Shown in pieces: positions 52,401-61,620 of a stretch of 64,000 bases of DNA. The position numbers were made by a program, and so were the translations under genes. The notes under the pieces were generated by a model. The model had not been told where the DNA came from. It did no database searches and was given only the letters and a program-made list of their open reading frames with translations. Position 1 is the stretch's first letter, and every line of letters begins with the position of its first letter. Source of the DNA: Zasmidium citrigriseum (lineage: Eukaryota; Ascomycota; Dothideomycetes; Mycosphaerellales; Mycosphaerellaceae); the NCBI GenBank assembly GCA_002786025.1, contig NHNW01000011.1, positions 186,001 to 250,000 of the forward strand. The letters are read 5' to 3'.

Positions 52401-53599
52401 CATAACTTAACTTAGCTTACTACTATAGGCGCATACCTACCTTGTAGCTTCTAGTAGCCTATAAGATAGACATATACAATCACATTACGAGTTTATTACA
52501 CCTTCGGTGCCTAGCAAATAGTAGCTAAGAGTAGAGTTCGACTATAATTTTTTCGTTTGTTATTATATAAACGACACTAGGGACTCGATACGAGTCTAGG
52601 CACGGCTATCGACGTAGGCTCCGCTCGGTCTAAAAGCGTACTATATAGCCTCCGCACACCCCTCTACTACTAGTAGTACTCCGAAAAGGCGCTAATATAA
52701 CCCTCTAACCTACTAGCGAAGGTAGCCCGAGCCTAAGTACGTCGACACCTCTCCGCCGTCCCCTTACTTAATTCTCTACTAGACGCCTACCTAGAGTCCC
52801 GTAACTTCGGTTACGTTAACGCTTAGCGCGACTTCCTCCTTCCGTCTAGACTTCGATATCCTACCTACCTTCCCTTAATACTCTCTCTTAATACCTTACC
52901 TAATACCTTCCGTAACAACTCTCGGCGTTTATAGTACGTAGCGATCGCGGTCTGTAGCCGTACACGCTAATTTCGCCCTCTACTTAGCAATTTCCACCGC
53001 TAACTTGCTCGCTAATCTATATAAGCTAGTAGTACTACTCTTACCTAACCTAAACTTAACCTCGTAACCCTCGATAGTTTCGCTTACTCCTTATACTAGT
53101 ACGTCGACAGACTAGCCTATATAAGTAGCTCGAAGGCCTACTTGTACGCTCCGAAGCAGCTAAGCTAGACTATCTAAGTTAATACGTACGAAACGATTCG
53201 AGGCTAGTACTAGAGCTCCTAGGCATAGAGGAGTAGAGGCGCTTCCTTCGTCTTTATACGGAACCTCTACTTCGATATTACTAGTATCCTAAGAACTAGA
53301 AGACCGATTAGACGCAGATCTTTAGCTAGAGCCTCGAGTAGCGAGTAAAGGCTCTTTTAAAGTAGTACGGTCCCTTACTAACTTAGTATCGATAGTAACG
53401 TACTCGGTTAAGGAGTATAGCTCCAGATACTCGAGCGAAGAGTATAGCTCTAGACACGAGCTTATTAAATCCGCTATATAAGGCTTAACTTAAGGTTAAT
53501 CTATAAATCGGATTTCCAACTAAGTGGCTTCTTCGATCGAAGGAACCCGTTACGGTAGCCCGCTTCCTCGATAACCTTATATTAAGCTAGATTACGTAT

Positions 53600-55700
53600 C
53601 CCGCGTTTAGGAGGTTTATCTAGTTCGACTGCTACCGTAACGCTAGTAAGCCGGTTAACTTCTCCAAGAGCACTAGTAGTAAAGAGTCTAATAATTCGGA
53701 CATCCGTCCGTTAATCGAGTATCTACCGAGCGCCCTAAAATCTAATCGTACCTAGCTATACCCTCCGAAGCTAGTCCTCCCTTTTAAACCTACGTCCTCT
53801 ATACGAGATAGGGAGCTTCGGGATTTTACTAGGCTTATCGACAAGCACGTCGATCGAGCTATAGTAGATTACAACGTAGCTTAAGCTAGCGGTAGTTAAC
53901 ATACTAGTAGATAAGGCAATAGTAGGTAAACGCCTATAGTCGCTAGTATAGGAGTAAGGATACTAGGTACTTTCGCCGATACTATTCGAGAGGAGGACAC
54001 TAACTAGCTAGGCTTTACCGAGCAACAGCTCGCTTACCTACGTAAGATCTAGTAAGACTCTTACTAGACCGGCCTCTAGTAGCGTAAGGATTCTCTACGC
54101 TAGGAGAATCTACCTCCCCTTAGCTAGTAGAATCTACCTAGTTAGAATCTACCTAGCTAGAATCCGCCTCCCCCGCTACTACTATAGTAGAACAACGCTA
54201 CGGACATCGACGCGCTTAGGGCGTAGATAAACCGGCTCGAGGAAATAATAAGGCAACAAGCTAGCAACTAGAATACTACCGGCTTCCTCCCTTAAAACTT
54301 CTAACTAATACTACCCTTCGCCTATCGACCTGCCCCTTAGTATTAGTAGGATCCAACTTAGGCCTTAGTGCCCGCAAACGCTAACCCGGCTAAGTAGAGG
54401 TTTAATCCTAAGCACATCGGCTACTTCGATCTAGATACTAAGTTTACTAGTACGTAAGGACTTGTCGGAGGTAGGAACATATATAAAGATATAGGCGCCT
54501 TTATTAACCGTATTAAAGCAACGCTAGCACAGTTTGACTATCGCGAGTTACGCCTCGGATTGTCTCTCTACCTTTAAGGTCGAGCTAGTCGATAGTTTAA
54601 CAACACGTTAACCAACGAATTGCGAGAGTAGATCGTTAAAGGCGAGCGCGTCGACAGATAGGCTTCTAAGCTAGATGTAGCCTTTAAGCCGTCTATTACT
54701 AACGCCTAGACTAAGCTAGATTAGATATATTAGACTAAGGCATGTGTTAAGAATAGCCTCGCACCGTCTAACTACGTGTATACCGTAATAGACATCTTAC
54801 GACGTAGCGGTAAGGAGAGCGACTACGGCTAGCTATACGACGCTTAGCTTCACATCTACTACCGACTACGAGGCGCCGTACGAGCCCCTAACTAATTTAC
54901 TACGATCGAAGATTTCATCCGCGCGATAGATAAGTAGATAGTAACTTAGCGTTAGTAAGACTAGGCCTGCCTAGAGTAATAGCTAAAGCCTAACTAATTC
55001 TATATTATAGGTACGCAACCCTCGAATAGAGCGACAAACTTAGGCCCTAGTAGGTATGTCGACGTACTTCTACCGTCGATTCGTAGCAACTTAAGTAACG
55101 CTCCGCAATACTTTACGTAACCTTCGTAGTAGCGAAATAACTTCTAGTAGAATCGTAGTAGTAGGAACCGCGGCAATCGTAGTAGCTTCTTTAGCCCTAA
55201 GAATTCCTACCCGAGCAACCGTCTATAGTTTAATAACGGTAGATAGCCTAGTAATAGCGGTTAATATAATAACCGCGAGTAGCCGCTAAAAGGCCTAGGG
55301 AACTAAGCCTAACTCCTAGCTCCTCCTTAGTAACTTACGATTACGGATAGTAGAGAATAACGAAGCGGCGGAAACTTCTAACGTTAAGGTTAGTAAGGTT
55401 ACTAGAACCGATAAACCGTAATACTATATAACTAAGACGGAGAAGCGGTAACCTTTTTCGCTAAGGATTAGCTAGAGGTGGAATCTCCGTAGACTTCTTC
55501 TAACTAGGAGCCTAAGGAAGAAGACGACAACTTCTACGACTCGAATTAGTACTAAGTCTATAACTTCGGTTATTACTATAAGCCTAATAACGGAGGAGGC
55601 GGCTACTCGTAAGATAAGTAAGAAGTCCTTAATAACACCGAGTAGGATTTTTATAACGCCCCTAAGATATTAGATATATAGGTAGAGCGCCTAGTAACTA
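53600..55700 (+). pseudogene. gag region of the gypsy-type element
   Basis: In plus-strand frame 2, in the same frame as pol. It holds a short coiled coil near 54,210-54,260 (DIDALRA then INRLEEII), then a capsid-like segment at 54,395-54,950 (KHIGYFDLDTKFTST, RELRLGLSLYL, SDYG). After this comes an Asn/Gln/Ser/Arg-rich tail at about 55,050-55,400 of the kind seen in nucleocapsids. A Tyr/His-spaced segment near 55,780-55,850 may be a zinc knuckle whose Cys codons became Tyr by RIP. The start codon cannot be placed, so the left edge is approximate. Confidence 0.6.
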
Positions 55701-56099
55701 AGGCCGATCTTATTATATCTAGCCCGCCGTAGAGGACTATAAAGTATATAAAATACCGACGTAAGTTTAAGTCTAGTAACAAGTTATACTAGTACCTTTA
55801 TAATAATCCGGATTATAATAAGCCTAGCCGTAAGTCGTAACATAAGGACAAAGCTAACTATAATAGAGCTGCGATTCTAGCGCTATCCGCGATAGTCGAT
55901 AATAATTTACCGTAAGGTATATCGACGTACTTAACGGTATAGAGCTCTATACTACTAGAGCGCCCGTAACTAGAGCCTCCCTCGAACGACCCCTCGGAGG
56001 AGTTCGAGACTCTATTTTAGACACTCTTCGTAAATGCTACTTATTCGAACCCTTTTAGCGGGCCTTACGCTCTAGAGGTTATCGACGTACCTATAGAAG

Positions 56100-57000
56100 T
56101 TATTCCTTATACCGCTAACATACCTAAAGGCGATCTAGCGTACTAGTTTAGAGCTTATAACATTATTAAAGTAATATGTATATTCTCTCCGTATACGATT
56201 CCTTACTAGATCTATCTCGATACGGGCAACTAGGTATCTATAGTAAAAGAATCCTAGCTCTACGACGTCCTTAATAAGGACAACATTTAGACTTACGATA
56301 ATCCTTTAAAGTTTACGAGTTTAGCTAGTACTACTATAAATAACAAATAGATTATGCTTCTACTATATTTCCCGGCTAAGAAGCCGACTAGTAAATAAGT
56401 TCTCTCGTATATCTAATAGCCCTATAGGGTTGTTAAGGATCTTCCTTACAATCTTTTACTCGGCTCTAATATTATAGTACTAGTAGGTTTTTATATCGAT
56501 TTAGTAGCTAGCTAAGTAACTATAAAGCGTAACGTAAACACGACGATAAACATCTTAATTCGGCCGCGTTTAACGAATCGTATTTAGTAAAAGGTTAAGT
56601 CGATAACTAACGAGATTATCCTAGCTCGCTACCTTAAGCGTATTACGATCGAGCTAATAAATCTTAAGGATCGAGACTACGAATTCTAGCCTACGGAGGA
56701 TAACATTACCTTCCTTAGAAAAGGTAGTAGATTCGTACTATACCTTATCGACGCGACTACCTACGCTATCGAAGTATATAATCCGACGAACTAGAAGCTA
56801 AAGATTAGAGCCTTATAGGTTCTAAGCTCTCTTAAAGAGCTCGAGATCGATAGCTACTACCGTATCGACGCTAATATACTCTACGTTAAGCTTAAAGACC
56901 TCGTAGAAGGTCGTCGTCTAGCTCTAGATTAGGAGTAGAAAGATCTTCCTAAGACTATCCTACCTAACGGAGTTATAGTATACGGTACTCTAGAGTAGGT
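56100..57000 (+). pseudogene. Retropepsin-like protease region
   Basis: The aspartic-protease triad Asp-Thr-Gly is encoded at 56,219-56,227 in IYLDTGN followed by VSIV, with the downstream hydrophobic strand LLLGSNIIVLVGF near 56,450-56,500. This is the expected position between Gag and reverse transcriptase. In family members the enzyme cuts the Gag-Pol polyprotein. The frame (2) is continuous with gag and with the reverse transcriptase. Several TAG/TAA codons interrupt it. Confidence 0.65.
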
Positions 57001-57249
57001 AGCCGCTCTATAGAAGGTCGTAGAAAAGCACCCTAACCTATAGCGTAAGGATACGGGTATCGCTAAAGTACTAGAAGAGGAGCGTATAGAAGTTCTACTC
57101 TAGGACGACTAGGAAAAGTATAAGTAAGTTACTAAAGTATATAAGCTAGGCGCCCGCGACGTAGCCGAAGTAGATAAGGACTACGATAGGCTTTACGTAG
57201 AAGGTAAGATAGTATAGGTAAATAAACTAAGTCTACTTATATAGCCTTA

Positions 57250-57790
57250 CTTCGTAGTCTAGCGTACGATATATAACTAGGATAGTACGATTACGTAAAA
57301 GCTACGGGTTATAATTAATATTAGAGGCTTAAATAAGATTTCTCGTAAGGACACCTATCTACTACCTCGTTAGGACGAGATCTTTACGAAGCTCTTTAGT
57401 AAAGCCTTTATTAGTACTATCGACGCGCGCAAGATGTTCTATTAGTTTTTGCTAATAACTAAAGAGAGGTAGAAGTTCTATGTTAATTCTTATCGGGGCT
57501 AGGAAGTCCTTTTAGTTACTACGATAGGATACTACGGTAGCGTTTAGTATATTTAGAGGATAATAGAAAACTAGCTAAGGGACTTTCTCTTTACCTACGC
57601 TTATATCGACGATATTATTATCGCCTCCGACATATTCGAAGAGTATTTATCGCACCTCGACTAAGTGTTTAAACGCTTAGACGAGAGGAACCTTACGCTC
57701 TTACCTAAGAAGGCGTTCCTAGCCTTCCCCTCTATACGAGTCCTTAGTTATTAAGTATCCGGTTTAGGTATAGTAATAGACTCCGAGAAA
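57250..57790 (+). pseudogene. Reverse transcriptase domain
   Basis: The catalytic box YIDD is at 57,602-57,613 in AYIDDIIIASD, followed by the EEYLSHLD and RLDERNLTLLPKKAFL segments that match the post-YXDD thumb of gypsy reverse transcriptases. Upstream LNKISRKDTYLLPR and ISTIDARKMFYQF hold the palm aspartate. Ty3/gypsy elements usually carry YLDD or FLDD, so YIDD is a mild variant. Read-through of RIP stop codons is needed, so no active enzyme can be made. Confidence 0.82.
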
Positions 57791-58139
57791 ATAGCTACGC
57801 TAAGGAACATCGTTAAGCCCGTCGACGCGGTCGATTTAGAAGCTTACCTAGTATTAACGAACTAGCTACGTAATAAGATTCCCTACTACTCGTCCCTTAT
57901 AGAAGCCTTATACGCTACGAAGGTATATATACTTAAGGAAGTTAAGGATATAAAGAAAGGTCTAGCCCGTATTAAGTACCTCCGTCGTAAGATTATCTAG
58001 TAGATAAGGGAAATAGAGATAGCATAGGACGCTCTTTAGAGTTTCTAGGAACTAGATACCTTATACTAGCTAGGACAAGCTAACTTTAAAGCCCGTTACG
58101 ATAAGGACGGTAAGGAAGTATAATAAGGAGGCTAGAGTT

Positions 58140-58765
58140 TTACCTTTTATACCGACCCGAAGAGGCTACTATATATCGACGTAGACTTATCTAAAGAGAA
58201 TGGATTTAGTATAATACTCTACTACGTCGAAGGCGATCCGGAGCCCGTGCTTAAACCCGAAGCTACTCTAGTTACGAGGAAGGATAATGTCCTTAAAGAC
58301 TTTATCGATATAACTAGCTAGCTAAAGAAGACTATATTATAGCCCTTAAATAAGATCTAAGTTATCGCATTTAAGAGCTATTTACTTACTAGAGTAGAGT
58401 CGCGATATTAGCTAACCGAACTTAAAATAGCTAGAGTTCTTTAGGTAATAAAGAAATTCCGTTATCTAATCGAAGTAGCTTTAAAGATTTACATCTTTAC
58501 GGACTATACCGCCGTAACGGCGATCGCGAAGAAGTATTACATTGCTACAACTATATTAAGCGAGAAGTTGAACACGAAGCTAATCTACGCCTCCGTATAC
58601 CTATTAATGTTTCGAAATCTCGAGGTACTCTATCGACCCAGTCGTATCTATATCGTACCTAACGCCCTAAGTAGGTTAAAGACGCTAAAGGATCCCGAGA
58701 AGGCCCGCGAGCTAAACGAGAGTGCGCTTAAGGACATTCCCGTACTATTCGTTAATATAAGATAG
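58140..58765 (+). pseudogene. RNase H domain with surviving 65-codon ORF
   Basis: The first catalytic Asp is in LLYIDVDLSKENG (about 58,170), and TELKIARVL and IFTDYTAVTAIA follow, which correspond to the conserved TELE and TDH segments of gypsy RNase H. The typical end of the domain, RPSRIYIVPNALSRL, lies near 58,640-58,680 inside a short ORF (58,568-58,765) that has escaped RIP stops. This is the clearest recognisable peptide in the whole RIP block. Confidence 0.8.
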
Positions 58766-58909
58766 TTCGTAGATAATAAGAAACCTATTAAGGAACGTAT
58801 CCTAAACCTATACGCTATAACCTTAGTTACTATGTCTAATACATTTAAGGAACGACTACGTTAGGGATACGAAGACGATAAACTATAGCGCCGCTTAAAG
58901 AAAGTTCTT

Positions 58910-59000
58910 AAGAATGTCTAGAAGCGTTAGTAAGACTTACGTAAGAAGGAGAAGTCTTCTCGAGACGGAGACTTGCGTAAGAAGGAGAAGTCTTCTTAAG
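58910..59000 (+). repeat. Short tandem repeat in pol linker
   Basis: A duplicated segment encoding LRKKEKSS twice (CGTAAGAAGGAGAAGTCTTC at about 58,940 and 58,976) lies between RNase H and integrase. It is a basic, probably unstructured linker. A comparable small repeat (GAATCTACCT units, about 54,108-54,170) lies in gag. Confidence 0.7.
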
Positions 59001-59199
59001 ATAAGGTTAATAAGGGAGCGTAGACGGGTCCGTAGACGGAGCGCGTCGATAGGCGAAAAGTAGCAAAATCTAGCCGTACCGCCTTTATATCTACCCGTAC
59101 TAAGGTTAATAGGGAGTAGATACCTACGAGTAAAATGTAGCCTAGGCTAGAGAAGGTAAAGGATCTAGACGTCGATACGCTCTAGCTCGAAGGCCTTCG

Positions 59200-60330
59200 C
59201 TTCTTCCTTAAAGATAGCCTTATCTTCTATATCGACAACTCTAAGTTACGTTACGCGAGACTCTATATACCGGACTAGCTTACTAAGGAGGTCTTTAAGA
59301 TAGTTTACGACAATCGCTTCTATATAGGATTTAACCGCGTATATAACCGCCTAACCGCCTTAATCTATATTAGGAACTATACGGCGAAACTCGAGAAGCA
59401 CATTACGGACTATACCTCCTATAAGGCCTTATAAACTCCTCGTTATAAGCTATACGGCTATATAAATCCTATCGACATACCCGCCTAACTAATAGTAGTC
59501 GTAGCCGTAGACTTTATTACTTATCTACCCCCGATAGCGGATGGATTCGATACATTACTTATAGTTACTTACAAACGCTTAAAGCGTATACTTCTTATAG
59601 TAGGCCGATCGACGTAGACCGCCGACTAGTAGGTAGATGTTTAGCTCGCCGCTATTTAAGAACGTAGCTAGGTAGTGCCGATTATATAGATTTCGGACCG
59701 CGATCCTAAGTAGTTAAGTACGTTCTTTCGTAGAGTAATATAGTTGTTAAATGCCGAGCTTTTAACATCTACTATATACTACCCTTAGACAGATAGCTAG
59801 AGCGAAAGGACGAATTAGACCGTTAAGATAGCTATAAGGTTCTTTATCTCTAAGAACGTTAGCGCCGACTAGACCGATATACTCCTAAGCCTTTACTCTT
59901 TTCTTAACGGTAGTAAGAATGTAAGCACTAGAGTCTCTCTAGATTAGTACTACTTTAGCTTTAATCTTAACGTCGATGCCTTTATCGGCTTAAGATAGCT
60001 TCCCTAAGAGGATTTTATACGACTCCGCTAGTAATACCGCTAGTATACTAAAGAAGCGATTACCTTCGCTAATGTTAGGATAAAGGAGCGTTACGATAAG
60101 AGACATCGGCTAATCTTCTTCGAGCCGGGTAATAGAGTCTACCTTCGACTTTATAAGGGATATAAGGCCCCTAGAGAGCATTATAAGTACGGAGCGTAAC
60201 GAATCGGACCGTTTAGAGTTATCGAACGAGTCGGCCAGCTCGCGTATAGGCTTAATATCCCTAAAGCTAAGCGTATTTACCCTATTATCTTAGTCGTGTA
60301 GCTCGAGCTAGCATCCCCTAGTATAGTGCT
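59200..60330 (+). pseudogene. Integrase domain (DD35E) with GPY/F module
   Basis: Catalytic residues are all in frame 2: Asp at 59,510 (AVDFIT), Asp at 59,696 (SDRDP) and Glu at 59,804 (TDS then SERTN), the last two 36 codons apart, that is DD35E. The N-terminal HHCC zinc region (about 59,300-59,420) has Tyr in place of most His and Cys, as RIP would cause. The C-terminal GPFRVIERVGQLAYRLNIP segment (60,206-60,262) is the GPY/F module. In intact elements this protein inserts the cDNA into chromosomes. Confidence 0.85.
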
Positions 60331-60439
60331 ATAGTAGTAGTTATCTACCGAAGTACTAACGCCTATCGACGCGGCCGAAGCTATAGAAGACGGTAGCGAT
60401 TAGCCCTAGGTAGTAGTAGTACTTCTCGGTAAGAAGATA

Positions 60440-61303
60440 GTTAGCGATAGACCGTACTATTTAGTAAAGTAGTAAGATCTTCTATCGATTTATAATAAGT
60501 AGGTAGACGAGGAACTCCTTATACTAGACTATAAGGGACTAATTCTCTCCTTTAACGAACGCCGTAAGAAGGAGACTATTCGTAAGATTCCTCTACGTAA
60601 AGCTTACCTACTAGTAGCTAACGCCCTACTTAATAAGGAGTATTAGGAGAAAGCTACTTATAATCTGTCTAGAGAGTATATTACGCTCGAGTCGACAGAC
60701 CCTCTACGCCGTATACAAAGTATAAAGGACTTAAGCGAGGAGCTAGTAGATCGGACATCGATAGCTCCCTAACTCGAGACTAACTCCGACTCTCCTATAG
60801 CGAGTACGTCGACATCCGAGCTACCTATAGGACTAGACGTTAGCAACGACGCCTTCACCGCCGTAAAAGCATCTAAGATAATAGTAAAGTTGCCTTCTAT
60901 TACGTAGGCGGAGCGAGATTAATATAAGAAGCTAGAAAAGGAAGTTCCTTAAGATTAATTCGTTCTACGAAGAAGTAAGCGCCTACTACGACTAGTAAAG
61001 GGCAAAGACTCGCTAGAGTCTCTAGCTCTCTATATTTAGATTGTTAACTCGCCTACCTCGGGTAGGAGCTAATATCTAGATCCTATTAGCGTTACTTTTA
61101 CAATATATTTTATATAGTACGAGGAGGTTTATCGACCTAGCCTTAACCCGTATACGGACATTATCCTTTATTTAACGCTTTTATATACACCGTGTAACGA
61201 CTACGCTATACTATTTGTTTACTACGCGCTCGCTTAAAACCTTTCCTTTAGTAAAGCTTTAACCTATATTAAATAATACCGCGCGTATACTAATACGACC
61301 TAA
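60440..61303 (+). pseudogene. Chromodomain-like segment and C-terminal extension of pol
   Basis: DRPYYLVK followed by a stop at a likely former Trp position, then a helix-like VDEELLILDYK, resembles the chromodomain at the end of integrases in chromoviruses, which guides insertion to modified histones. A further 250 or so codons in the same frame have no recognised domain. The frame reaches TAA at 61,301-61,303. That TAA could itself be a RIP product of CAA, but frame 2 meets a TGA at 61,583-61,585, which RIP cannot make, so it must end by there. Confidence 0.5.
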
Positions 61304-61620
61304 TGTCCGACACGCCCCTAAACTAGCTAATACTCGAAGACGAACTCCGCCGCTAACGTTACGAGCGCGAAGCCCGCTAGCGAGATATTAATACTACGTT
61401 TAAGGCCTATAACGAAGCGACCGCGACGCTCGAGCGTCGCTAGCGCGAGGAAGCGCCTAGATCGTAGTAAGAGATTAACAACTAGCATAAGAACTAGAAT
61501 ACTACTATCTACGACTTCTTCGAGCATAAATATAGTAATAACCTACACCTGCTCGGCGCCTGTAATTACTTTATTAATAACGTGAAACTCGGTCGCGATA
61601 ATACCTCCTAAGCGGAATAA
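61303..61620 (+). pseudogene. Small ORF overlapping the end of pol (about 105 codons, candidate)
   Basis: An ATG has survived at 61,303-61,305 and overlaps the pol stop as TAATG. Frame 1 then reads as a charged helical protein (LEDELRR, then INTTFKAYNEATATLERR, and TTIYDFFEHKYSNNLHLLG) interrupted only by TAG/TAA at likely Gln positions, ending with TAA at 61,618-61,620. The surviving TG dinucleotides fall as CTG, TGT and GTG codons in this frame. It has no recognised family. The position suggests translation by termination-reinitiation after pol, which is an inference. Confidence 0.45.

Noticed and set aside
61327..61527. 66-codon minus-strand ORF
   Set aside because: It lies antisense to the small ORF after pol, whose frame fits the surviving TG dinucleotides.
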